From CAZQHK01 sp964593455 (lineage in GTDB: Bacteria; Muiribacteriota; CAYSPT01), in assembly GCA_964593455.1 (NCBI GenBank), contig CAZQHK010000047.1, positions 1 to 32,845 of the forward strand: 32,845 bases of DNA, in the 5' to 3' direction. Positions within the stretch are counted from its first letter, which is position 1. Every line of letters starts with the position of its first letter. Under the pieces are notes generated by a model. It made no database searches. It saw only the letters and a list, made by a program, of their open reading frames with translations, and was not told the origin of the DNA. The translations under genes were made by a program, and so were the position numbers. This document shows positions 15,985 to 23,768 of the stretch, piece after piece.

Positions 15985-16014
15985 ATAATACGTGAAGACA
16001 AAAGTGGTTCTCAA
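15985..16014 (-). promoter_or_regulatory. Promoter of the DNA methyltransferase gene
   Basis: On the minus strand TTGAGA (16014-16009) and TATTAT (15990-15985) are separated by 18 bases, 19 bases before the ATG. Confidence 0.65.
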
Positions 16015-16035
16015 GTATTACATAAAATCTAAAAT

Positions 16036-16067
16036 ACTGAAATCCCATCCGGATGCAGCATTTCAGT
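16036..16067. promoter_or_regulatory. Inverted repeat between divergent methyltransferase and htrA promoters
   Basis: ACTGAAAT at 16036-16043 is perfectly inverted at 16060-16067. A second palindrome, CATCCGGATG, lies inside it. It sits between the two outward-facing promoters, 6 bases from the htrA -35, which suits an operator affecting both genes. A hairpin role in RNA is less likely because both transcripts start outside it. Confidence 0.4.
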
Positions 16068-16073
16068 TTTGGG

Positions 16074-16103
16074 TTGACAGTTGAATGAAAAGAAACCTAT
16101 ATT
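16074..16103 (+). promoter_or_regulatory. Promoter of htrA
   Basis: TTGACA at 16074-16079 and TATATT at 16098-16103 with an 18-base spacer, 50 bases before the ATG. Confidence 0.72.
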
Positions 16104-16153
16104 CAGGAAAGACTTTACAATGAATAAAATGGCCGTTGTGAGAGGAGTCAAAC

Positions 16154-17536
16154 ATGTCTTATTTAAGGGATTTCTTCGTGTTGTTTTTTTTCTTTATCAA
16201 CCTCATGATCCTTCCTGCCTGGGCGGCTCATCCTGAAACCGGTCTTCGCCGTAGCGCCGTAGTCCGGGCAGTGGAAAAGGTCAGCCCGGCTGTTGTCAAT
16301 ATCAACACCCGGCAGGTGGTCAGGAAAACACATCCGTTCTACCAGTTTTCCGATCCGTTCTTTGATCGGTTTTTCGACAACTTCAATTCTTACCAGCGGG
16401 AGTACGAGACCACCAGCCTCGGTTCGGGAGTCATAATCGATGAAGAAGGGCGTGTGCTTACCAATGAACACGTGGTCATGGGCGGAACGGAAATCACCGT
16501 CACCCTGTCAGACGGTCGGGAGTATGCGGCTTCCATTGTCGGCTCAGATCCGGAATCCGATCTGGCCATTCTCCAGGTTAAAGCCGACTCGAAGCTTCCC
16601 AGTATTTCCATCGGACGATCGGACGATCTCATGATCGGCGAAACCGTGATTGCGATCGGTAACCCTTTCGGGCTTTCTCACTCGGTCACAACCGGGGTGG
16701 TTAGCGCCATGCATCGTTCGTTTAAAACCGACAGCGGACAGGTGTATACAGACCTTATCCAGACCGACGCTTCCATCAACCCTGGCAATTCAGGCGGGCC
16801 ACTCCTTACTATTGAAGGACGGCTTATCGGCATTAACACGGCCATTTACGGTGGCGGCGCCAAGGGGATCGGATTTGCTATTCCTATCGACCGGTCGCGG
16901 CGCATTGTAGACGATCTGATCCGTTTCGGACACGTTCGGAAGGCCTGGTTAGGACTAAGGGTCTTCCCGGTCACGGTCGGACGCCAGCAGATCAGTTCCC
17001 ACCGGGTGAAAGAGATTGTTGAGATCCAGGTCAAAGCCGTTTTTCCTCGTAGCCCAGCCGATTTAGCCGGCCTTAAAGTCGGTGATATCATCACCGCCGT
17101 GGGATCGGTAGAAGTTACTTCTCTCTCTGATTTTGTCGGAGCTTTGACCGCTTATACTGCCGGTGATAAGCTCTCATTGGAGATAGGAGCAAAGGTAAAA
17201 CGCTTAGTATCGGTGAAATCAACCGCGCTGCCTATTAACCAGGGTGCGGCCGCAGCCAGGGAAATGCTGGGCCTTGCGGCCGGAAAAGTTACCAGGGCTC
17301 TGGCCCGCCGTCTCCGATTTTATTCAGGTGGCGTAGTGGTGGAGCGGGTTTTCTTTCAGGGTCTGTCCTCCCAGTCAGGGATTCGGCCCGGGGATATCAT
17401 TCGTCAGATAAACGACGTTCGTATTACAGCTATGGATGATTTCAGCCAGGCCATACTCGAAGCCTACCAGGGTCAAAGGGTTCTCCTATTAATCCAACGC
17501 GGTTCACGCGGCTATTACCTGACGCTGACGCTGTAA
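16154..17536 (+). CDS. htrA: Periplasmic serine protease of the HtrA/DegP family
   Basis: The 460-residue protein has a signal peptide (hydrophobic FFVLFFFFINLMILPAWA, cleavage likely at about residue 24) and a trypsin-like domain with the catalytic triad His106 (TNEHVV), Asp136 (ESDLAIL) and Ser213 (GNSGGPL). Two PDZ domains follow (AVFPRSPADLAGLKVGDII near 300 and a divergent one near 400-450 with SQSGIRPGDIIRQIN). It would degrade or chaperone misfolded envelope proteins. A Phe-rich loop (FYQFSDPFFDRFFDNF) after the N-terminus matches the LA-loop region of DegP/DegQ. AGAGGAG stands 6 bases before the ATG. The gene is alone, with its own promoter. Confidence 0.95.
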   Translation: MSYLRDFFVLFFFFINLMILPAWAAHPETGLRRSAVVRAVEKVSPAVVNINTRQVVRKTHPFYQFSDPFFDRFFDNFNSYQREYETTSLGSGVIIDEEGRVLTNEHVVMGGTEITVTLSDGREYAASIVGSDPESDLAILQVKADSKLPSISIGRSDDLMIGETVIAIGNPFGLSHSVTTGVVSAMHRSFKTDSGQVYTDLIQTDASINPGNSGGPLLTIEGRLIGINTAIYGGGAKGIGFAIPIDRSRRIVDDLIRFGHVRKAWLGLRVFPVTVGRQQISSHRVKEIVEIQVKAVFPRSPADLAGLKVGDIITAVGSVEVTSLSDFVGALTAYTAGDKLSLEIGAKVKRLVSVKSTALPINQGAAAAREMLGLAAGKVTRALARRLRFYSGGVVVERVFFQGLSSQSGIRPGDIIRQINDVRITAMDDFSQAILEAYQGQRVLLLIQRGSRGYYLTLTL

Positions 17537-17566
17537 CGTAATCGCTTACAGCCTTTTAACCGGAGT

Positions 17567-18010
17567 TTATCCTTTGAGTATTGCCAGCACTTCTTCCGGG
17601 GTGGGCGCGGTTTGTAGTGATTCCAGAACGTCGCGGTGTTTCGCTTTGGTGGCGATAGCCGCCAGCACGTTGAGATAGGGCATTTTTTCCGTTTTTGATG
17701 ATATTACCAGGAAAAACAATTGGCTGGGATTGCCGTCGATTGCTCCGAAATCGATTCCTTCGGACGTTCTCAGAAACGCCACCGTGATCCGGCTGGTCTC
17801 AATATGAACATGGGGAATAGCCAGCCCGTGTCCAACTCCGGTGCTGCCGAGTTTTTCCCGTTCCGTCAGGGCCTGGTTAAGCTGCCCGGCATCAGGTACA
17901 GCTTCCGCTTGTTTTGCCAACTCGGCCAGGTACTCGATGACTTCGGGACCGGTTTGCACATTGACATCGAGTGCTACGAGTTCCTCACTCATGTATTGCG
18001 TAATGTCCAC
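17567..18010 (-). CDS. PTS EIIA type-2 domain protein (PtsN/fructose-IIA-like)
   Basis: The protein of about 147 residues is a free-standing EIIA domain. The phosphorylatable His lies in GLAIPHVHIE (residue 67 from the chosen start), preceded by the conserved LTEREKLGSTGVG. No EIIB or EIIC gene is nearby, so it is more likely a regulatory PtsN-type protein than part of a sugar transporter. GTG at 18010 has AAGGTGA 8 bases ahead; GTG at 18022 would add four residues but lacks a well-spaced ribosome-binding site. It is 36 bases after the universal stress gene and probably co-transcribed with it and the ATPase operon. Confidence 0.87.
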   Translation of the reverse strand: MDITQYMSEELVALDVNVQTGPEVIEYLAELAKQAEAVPDAGQLNQALTEREKLGSTGVGHGLAIPHVHIETSRITVAFLRTSEGIDFGAIDGNPSQLFFLVISSKTEKMPYLNVLAAIATKAKHRDVLESLQTAPTPEEVLAILKG

Positions 18011-18046
18011 TATTCGCTTCACCTTCTCTAGCCTGAACGTATAACT

Positions 18047-18475
18047 TTACAGCACCAGCACCGGGCAGTCAAGGTGCTTGATGAGTTGAGTTACCATTCT
18101 TTCCACGTTTCCTGATCCCCGGCTTCGTTCCAGCTTCCCGGCCAGTGTTACCAGATCTACCTTGAACTGCCTGGCGTTGGCTACCACCAGGTTCTCCGGT
18201 GTTCCCTCATCCTGCTGCAGCAGGATCTTTACTCCTTGTTCGGTCGCCAACTCCTCAACATGATAAAGATATTTCCATCCGTCTTCTTCAAGTTCGACGT
18301 AAATCTCGCTTTCCCTTTTCCCGCCCACCCGGGTCAGCTGCCTGGCGACATTCGGATCGACGATATTGAGAGCAATGATCTGCGAGCCGAACTTATCGGC
18401 CAGAGAAATAACTTTATCTGCAGCAGCCAGGCTCTCAGCGGAATTGTTAACGAAAAACAATATACGGTCGAACAT
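18047..18475 (-). CDS. Universal stress protein (UspA family)
   Basis: The 142-residue protein starts MFDRILFFVNNSAES and ends IKHLDCPVLVL, the typical first and last beta strands of the UspA fold. The usual ATP-binding GxxGx9GS motif is altered (AGKLERSRGSGNVERMV), so nucleotide binding is uncertain. AAGGAG is 7 bases before the ATG. It lies only 15 bases after the V-ATPase subunit D stop, implying co-transcription, and is followed by the EIIA-like gene. Confidence 0.85.
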   Translation of the reverse strand: MFDRILFFVNNSAESLAAADKVISLADKFGSQIIALNIVDPNVARQLTRVGGKRESEIYVELEEDGWKYLYHVEELATEQGVKILLQQDEGTPENLVVANARQFKVDLVTLAGKLERSRGSGNVERMVTQLIKHLDCPVLVL

Positions 18476-18490
18476 TCATGACTCCTTACA

Positions 18491-19123
18491 TCATTTATCA
18501 GCGGGGACTATCTTGCTTTTTACTCTTTTTCGTTGAAAAAAAGCCTCTCGTTCGTTCTCCTCCAGTATGTCTTGAATACGGTTGATGGTTTTATTATACT
18601 CCGGGATGAACAGGTTCTCCAGTGCATTCACCCGTCGTCTGGTCTTCTCCACCTCGGTGGCCAGACGCCAAACAGCGGTGTGCAGTTCAGCGTACCTTAC
18701 CAATAACGGCACGAGTTTGAAAGCCAGGTTGAAACTTGCTTCCATGGCAGGACAGCATTCCTCGGGTGATGGACGAGGCTGCAGGTGTGGATCGGGATGG
18801 TCAAAATGCGGGATAGGAACTCCCATAACGCTCCGGTACAAAGGGTCGAGAGTAAGCGGCTTAATAGCGAAAGAATACACCTGCCTGATTTTTTCTTCTC
18901 CCATCCTGAGATGTGAATGACGGACCAGGCGCATGAGTCGAGACAGCTTTTCATGAAACTCACTGGCCACCTGCTCGAACTCGTAGAGAGCCCGCATCAG
19001 TTCGCCCAGGAGGACTTCCCTTTTTTGATCAAGGAGATCGTGGCCTTCTTCCGCCAGCTTTAGCTCCGCTTGAAGTTTAAGGACATTCGACTTAGTGGGA
19101 TGCCCTGATACCAGCGCCGCCAC
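18491..19123 (-). CDS. atpD: V/A-type ATPase subunit D (central stalk)
   Basis: The 210-residue subunit forms the long coiled-coil rotor shaft in the A3B3 head. It has the family start (TKSNVLKLQAELKLAEEGHDLLDQKREVL) in its first helix and the returning helix near residues 155-195 (EVEKTRRRVNALENLFIPE). AGGAGGTGATTAC precedes a GTG start at 19123. It follows subunit B by 19 bases, as in most V/A operons. Confidence 0.95.
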   Translation of the reverse strand: MAALVSGHPTKSNVLKLQAELKLAEEGHDLLDQKREVLLGELMRALYEFEQVASEFHEKLSRLMRLVRHSHLRMGEEKIRQVYSFAIKPLTLDPLYRSVMGVPIPHFDHPDPHLQPRPSPEECCPAMEASFNLAFKLVPLLVRYAELHTAVWRLATEVEKTRRRVNALENLFIPEYNKTINRIQDILEENEREAFFQRKRVKSKIVPADK

Positions 19124-19142
19124 GTAATCACCTCCTCACTTC

Positions 19143-20519
19143 TCATAAATATCGATAAATCTCGTCTTCGCTCATTCTGGTGAGCTCGCTTCGTGGTAGT
19201 ACCGACAGGAGTTCCCAGCCGAGCGACAGGGTTTCCTCAATCGTCCGGTTCTCATCCTTCCCCTGGGTTAAAAACCGTGACTCGAATCCTTCGGCGAACT
19301 CCAGATAGCTCCGGTCTATTTCGGAAAGCTCTTCTTCACCGATAATCGCGGCCAATGACCGGGACTGCTGAGCCCTGGCATAAGCGGCATACAGCTGGCT
19401 GGCCAGGTTCGGGTGGTCCTCCCTGGTATGTCCTTCGCCGATCCCGTCTTTCATCAAGCGGGACAGGGACGGCAGCACTGATACCGGAGGATACACGCCA
19501 CGTTGGTAGAGGTCTCGTGAAAAAACCACCTGGCCTTCGGTGATGTATCCGGTCAAATCCGGAATAGGGTGAGTTAGATCCATCCCCGGCATGGAGAGTA
19601 TGGGAATCTGGGTGATGGATCCCGTGGCTCCCTTGATCCGCCCGGTACGCTCAAACAGACTGGCTAAATCGCTGTACATGTAACCGGGGTATCCTTTCCG
19701 GCTTGGAATCTCTTCCCGGGCCGCTGATAGCTCCCGGAGCGCTTCGCAATAGTTGGTCATGTCGGACAGGATCACCAGGACATGCTTATCTTTTTCAAAG
19801 GCCAGATACTCAGCCAGAGTCAGGGCGTAGCGGGGAGTGATAAGCCGTTCTTCAGGAGGATCGCCGGCCAGGTTGAGAAACATGGTGACATGGGCGGAGC
19901 TGCCGGTTTTCTCAAACTCCTGCTGGAAGAACTGGGCCTCGTCGCTTTTCAGTCCTATAGCACCGAAAATGACCGCGAATTCTTCTTTTTCACCTAACAA
20001 TGTGGACTGGCGGATGAGCTGAGCGATCATCTCGTTATGCGGCAGTCCGCTGCCTGAGAAAATAGGGAGCTTTTGGCCCCGTATCAGGGTCGTCATTCCG
20101 TCGATAGCACTTAAACCGGTCTGTATGAATTCCCGCGGATAATCACGTTTCACCGGGTTGATCGGCAACCCGTTGATATTTCGCTTGAGGCGGGAAACCG
20201 GCGGCGGCCCACCGTCCAGGGGCTCCCCGACACCATTGAAAAACCGGCCCAGCATGTGCCGGGAGACAGCCAACCGGAGTGGTTCTCCCAGGAAACGAAC
20301 CCGCGTATTCTTTAACGACAGCCCTCTGGTACCTTCGAAAACCTGTATATGGGTCTGTTTTTCATCTATGTACAGTATCTTGCCTTTTCGAACCAGATTG
20401 TCCGGTCCCCTAATTTCCGCCACTTCGCCGAAACCGACCCGGTCGGCTCCTTCTATGATGATGATAGGTCCCACCGCGGACCGGATACCCCGGTACTCCT
20501 TCCCGGCTACCTCGTTCAT
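19143..20519 (-). CDS. atpB: V/A-type ATPase subunit B (non-catalytic)
   Basis: The 458-residue subunit alternates with A in the hexameric head. It has GRFFNGVGEPLDGGP, TGLSAIDGMTTLIRGQKLPIF and a degenerate P-loop position SGSGLPHNE instead of GxxxxGKT, as expected for the non-catalytic subunit. RIKGATGSITQIPIL and IPDLTGYITEGQ are further family signatures. GGAGGATAAGGT precedes the ATG, three bases after the subunit A stop. Confidence 0.97.
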   Translation of the reverse strand: MNEVAGKEYRGIRSAVGPIIIIEGADRVGFGEVAEIRGPDNLVRKGKILYIDEKQTHIQVFEGTRGLSLKNTRVRFLGEPLRLAVSRHMLGRFFNGVGEPLDGGPPPVSRLKRNINGLPINPVKRDYPREFIQTGLSAIDGMTTLIRGQKLPIFSGSGLPHNEMIAQLIRQSTLLGEKEEFAVIFGAIGLKSDEAQFFQQEFEKTGSSAHVTMFLNLAGDPPEERLITPRYALTLAEYLAFEKDKHVLVILSDMTNYCEALRELSAAREEIPSRKGYPGYMYSDLASLFERTGRIKGATGSITQIPILSMPGMDLTHPIPDLTGYITEGQVVFSRDLYQRGVYPPVSVLPSLSRLMKDGIGEGHTREDHPNLASQLYAAYARAQQSRSLAAIIGEEELSEIDRSYLEFAEGFESRFLTQGKDENRTIEETLSLGWELLSVLPRSELTRMSEDEIYRYL

Positions 20520-20522
20520 ACC

Positions 20523-22298
20523 TTATCCTCCGTACCGTTCGCGGATTTGTCCGAGTTCTTCTATGAGCTGGGTTTCGATCTTTAAGAACCCTTTATTGTC
20601 ATCGTGATGCAAACTTGATTTCATACGTTTCAGGCTGGTAACAATATCGAGTCCGATAATCTGCGTAATGGGTACTCCTAATTTTATCAACTGCTCGGCT
20701 TGTGTCTTGAAAAATAGGATCAGGCGCATCAAAGTGAGTTGTTTCCCCACCGGGCAGAATGCGTCGATCTCGTCAAAGGCATTCTGTTGAAGAAACCCTG
20801 ATTTCAGTATGTCGGCGACCGCCAAAATGAGCCTTTGGGCGTCCGGTAGGGCATCGGGTCCCACCAATCTGGCAACTTTTTGCAGCTGCTCTTCTTCCTG
20901 CAAGAGCTTCATGGCCTCAGTTCGCAACGCGATCCAGGATGGTGAGGGGTGATTGCGATTCCACCATGCTTCCAGTTCCGGGCAATACTCGCTGTAGCTC
21001 TCCAACCAGTTGATAGAGGGGAAATGGCGCTCTCCGGCCAGCGTTTTATCGAGTGCCCAGAAGGCCCTGGTAAACCGCTTGGTATGCTGGGTAACCGGCT
21101 CCGAAAAATCTCCTCCCTGGGGAGAGACAGCCCCCACGGCCGTAATGGATCCGAATCGGCCGGGAAACACCTCTCCGAACCCGGCCCGTTCGTAAAACTC
21201 CGCTAACCGGCTGGCCAGATAGGCGGGGTATCCCTCTTCGGCCGGCATCTCCTCCAATCGGCCTGACAGCTCGCGCAGCGCTTCCGCCCAGCGCGAGGTG
21301 GAGTCGGCCATCATGGCCACGTGATACCCCATGTCCCGGAAGTATTCGGCCATGGTAATGGCGGTGTAGATACTCGATTCCCTGGCAGTGACCGGCATGT
21401 TGGAGGTATTGGCTACCAGGATGGTTCGTTCCATGAGCGGTCTTCCCGTCCGGGGATCTTTGAGTTTGGGAAACTCTTCCAAAACCTGGGTCATCTCGTT
21501 GCCGCGCTCACCGCATCCGACATAAATAATGATATTGGCGTCGGCCCATTTGGCCAGGTTGTGCTGTGTGACCGTTTTTCCCGTGCCGAAACCTCCGGGT
21601 ATGGCGGCCACTCCACCCTTGGGAATGGGAAAGAGGAAATCGATTACCCGCTGACCGGTGATGAGCAGGTCTTCCGGGCGGTGCCGGCGATAGAGTGGAT
21701 GGGAAATACGCACCGGCCATTTTCGCATGATTCGGATTGGAATTTCATCGTTCGCTGCTGTTGTAATGGTAGCAATAACATCCTCCACCCGGTAAAGGCC
21801 CTGGCCGGCAATACCGGTGAGCGTGCCGGAGACACCGTGTGGAACTAGAATCCGATGGACAATTGAGTCGGTTTCCTGAATTTCTCCGATGAAGGCCAGC
21901 GGCTCTAGCTGGTCATCCAGCTGGCAAAGGGGTGTGAAGAGCCACTCCCGATTCCGGTCCAGGGCCGGCGTCTTCAATCCTCTTTGGATAAATGCCCCGC
22001 CAGCCTCGGCCAGGGCCGTCAACGGACGCTGCAATCCGTCGAACGTGCCGCCTATTAAGCCCGGTCCCAGTTCCACACAAAGTGGTTCAGCCATACTGAC
22101 CACCTCGTCGCCGGGCGTCAGTCCGTCGGTGTCCTCATAGACCTGGATGGTAGCGACTCCTTCTGACAGTAAGATGACTTCGCCCACCAACCGTTGGGGT
22201 CCCACTTCCACCTGGTCGCCCATGGAAACTGCTGTCAGACCAATGGCCCGAACCAACGGTCCGACAATGGCCATCAACCTCCCGCCGTTATTCATCAT
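20523..22298 (-). CDS. atpA: V/A-type ATPase subunit A (catalytic)
   Basis: The 591-residue subunit hydrolyses or makes ATP. The P-loop GGFGTGKT is at residues 235-242 (Lys241), followed by YVGCGERGNEM with the catalytic Glu and by DSTSRWAEALRE. It also has the non-homologous insertion after residue 110 that marks V/A A-subunits and separates them from F-type beta. The P-loop reads PGGFG instead of the PGPFG of most archaeal and eukaryotic enzymes, a form familiar from several bacterial V-ATPases. The start is uncertain among nearby ATGs (22304, 22298, 22295, 22274); GGAG lies upstream. The open frame extends upstream into atpE, but the true start probably overlaps the atpE end by about 11 bases. 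Confidence 0.96.
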   Translation of the reverse strand: MMNNGGRLMAIVGPLVRAIGLTAVSMGDQVEVGPQRLVGEVILLSEGVATIQVYEDTDGLTPGDEVVSMAEPLCVELGPGLIGGTFDGLQRPLTALAEAGGAFIQRGLKTPALDRNREWLFTPLCQLDDQLEPLAFIGEIQETDSIVHRILVPHGVSGTLTGIAGQGLYRVEDVIATITTAANDEIPIRIMRKWPVRISHPLYRRHRPEDLLITGQRVIDFLFPIPKGGVAAIPGGFGTGKTVTQHNLAKWADANIIIYVGCGERGNEMTQVLEEFPKLKDPRTGRPLMERTILVANTSNMPVTARESSIYTAITMAEYFRDMGYHVAMMADSTSRWAEALRELSGRLEEMPAEEGYPAYLASRLAEFYERAGFGEVFPGRFGSITAVGAVSPQGGDFSEPVTQHTKRFTRAFWALDKTLAGERHFPSINWLESYSEYCPELEAWWNRNHPSPSWIALRTEAMKLLQEEEQLQKVARLVGPDALPDAQRLILAVADILKSGFLQQNAFDEIDAFCPVGKQLTLMRLILFFKTQAEQLIKLGVPITQIIGLDIVTSLKRMKSSLHHDDNKGFLKIETQLIEELGQIRERYGG

Positions 22299-23031
22299 CG
22301 CCATAATTCTCCGCTTCATGGTTCGTTTCCGATATAAGTGCCTCGAACAAAAACACCAGGAAGTCTTCGTTGTGACGGTACAGTATCTCTTCAAACGTGT
22401 TGTGGAACACCACTTCTGCCGTTTCTCCCGATGGCATATCCTGGAAAACCGCCAACCCGCCGATAGTGTCTATGGCTTGATCGGAGAGAGAAATAGCCAT
22501 CTTTTTCGGATGGTTTTCTTTCACCAGGGACAGGATGGACTCGAAGCGGCCACTCTTTGCCAGAAAATCACCGTCGGCAGCGGAGAGCCGTACGGTAAAC
22601 GAGTCACCGTCCAGGTAGTTGAGGGCTTGTTCCAGGAGCCTGGCGAGAATCGTGCAATAGGATTTGTCCCGTTTTATACTGCCCAGCCGTACCAGGAGTT
22701 CGGCCAGGAATTGTTCCGCCAAAAGCTCTTTATGCCCTTCAATTTTGAGGTGTTTTCTGATACGAAGACGGGCTTGATGGTGGGCCCGCTTTTGCTCGGT
22801 GAGCACTTCGGCTTCCTTTTGTGCCTGCTCCATCATTTCCCTGGCATCACGTTTAGCCAGTTGTTTCTCCTTTTCCACCACCCGCCGGGCCCGGTGAAGT
22901 ATCTCCTGATTTCGTTCTTCCGCTTCGGATCGTATCGTTTCAACCAGGGACGCCTGTTTTGTCTCCCGGTCGCACCGAGAGGTCTTCAAGCTATCCGGCA
23001 GTAAGCTTTCATCCAGCTGTTTGTGTTCCAT
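22288..23031 (-). CDS. atpE: V/A-type ATPase subunit E (peripheral stalk)
   Basis: The 247-residue protein has a long N-terminal coiled coil, roughly residues 25-95 with Glu/Lys/Ala-rich heptads (RSEAEERNQEILHRARRVVE), and a globular C-terminal domain with IGGLAVF. That is the layout of subunit E, which pairs with subunit H/G to form the stator stalk. It is somewhat longer than typical archaeal E (about 190-200). Start and upstream stop share a base (TAATG with subunit F). Confidence 0.85.
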   Translation of the reverse strand: MEHKQLDESLLPDSLKTSRCDRETKQASLVETIRSEAEERNQEILHRARRVVEKEKQLAKRDAREMMEQAQKEAEVLTEQKRAHHQARLRIRKHLKIEGHKELLAEQFLAELLVRLGSIKRDKSYCTILARLLEQALNYLDGDSFTVRLSAADGDFLAKSGRFESILSLVKENHPKKMAISLSDQAIDTIGGLAVFQDMPSGETAEVVFHNTFEEILYRHNEDFLVFLFEALISETNHEAENYGDDE

Positions 23032-23339
23032 TAGAGTGAAATTCCTATTGTTTTTGACACCAATTGCAGCGTTTCTTCTATCTCCCCGGTGCTCCCGGTG
23101 ACGTCCGGTATCTCGATGACAATGGATTTACCTCTGACCTCGGATTTGACTTTTTTGACCTCGTCGCCCATGTTTTGCGCCAATGTCGTTGGCAGGAGCA
23201 GCATCACCGGTTCGTTGTCGGCGAGCTGTTCCCTGAGTTTTTCAACCGCTTCCCGGGGAGTGGACACCACGGTCCCTGGCACTCCCAGCAACTGGAGTGT
23301 CCTTATAGTCAAAATGTCGCCGATGGCTACGACCTGCAT
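23031..23339 (-). CDS. atpF: V/A-type ATPase subunit F
   Basis: The 102-residue protein matches subunit F, a small Rossmann-like protein on the central stalk that tunes rotation. It begins MQVVAIGDILTIRTLQLLGV, ends with a helix, and contains LLLPTTLAQNM and VIEIPDVTGS, in line with the family pattern of a flexible regulatory C-terminus. It starts 9 bases after the K subunit stop and overlaps atpE by one base. Confidence 0.9.
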   Translation of the reverse strand: MQVVAIGDILTIRTLQLLGVPGTVVSTPREAVEKLREQLADNEPVMLLLPTTLAQNMGDEVKKVKSEVRGKSIVIEIPDVTGSTGEIEETLQLVSKTIGISL

Positions 23340-23348
23340 GTGAATGAA

Positions 23349-23711
23349 TTAGACCTTACCGAGAATGATAATACTGACAATGAGCCCGTATATAGCGATA
23401 CCTTCCGCCAACCCGACATAAATGAGTGACCGGCCCATGAGTTCCGGCCGTTCGGCCACCGCACCCATGGCTGCCGATCCGACGGCGCTGACCGCCAGCC
23501 CGGCGCCGATGCAGGCGATACCCACGGCGATGGCTGCGGCCATAAAGGCCAGTCCTGCTTCCATAGGGTGGCGGCTGCCGGCTGCCGCTTCCTCTACGGG
23601 CACTTCATCCGCAATGGCAGCCGTGACCCAGATACCGGCCACGAACAGTACGATGGCGGCGCCACCCAGGCACCAGTTAAACCGTTTCATATTTGAGATA
23701 ATATTTTCCAT
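23349..23711 (-). CDS. atpK: V/A-type ATPase subunit K (rotor ring proteolipid)
   Basis: The 120-residue protein has one c-type hairpin: helix 1 from about 52 to 85 (AGLAFMAAAIAVGIACIGAG) and helix 2 from about 92 to 118 with the ion-binding Glu103 in VGLAEGIAIYG. An extra N-terminal hydrophobic segment (residues 14-34) looks like a signal sequence or a third helix. Neither a Gln in helix 1 nor a Ser/Thr right after Glu103 is present, which argues for protons and against sodium as the coupling ion (inference). AAGGAGG precedes the ATG. Confidence 0.92.
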   Translation of the reverse strand: MENIISNMKRFNWCLGGAAIVLFVAGIWVTAAIADEVPVEEAAAGSRHPMEAGLAFMAAAIAVGIACIGAGLAVSAVGSAAMGAVAERPELMGRSLIYVGLAEGIAIYGLIVSIIILGKV

Positions 23712-23768
23712 TATCCTGCCTCCTTACTCCTTAAACTCCGGGAAATCCGCGTTACACAGCGCAGTTTT

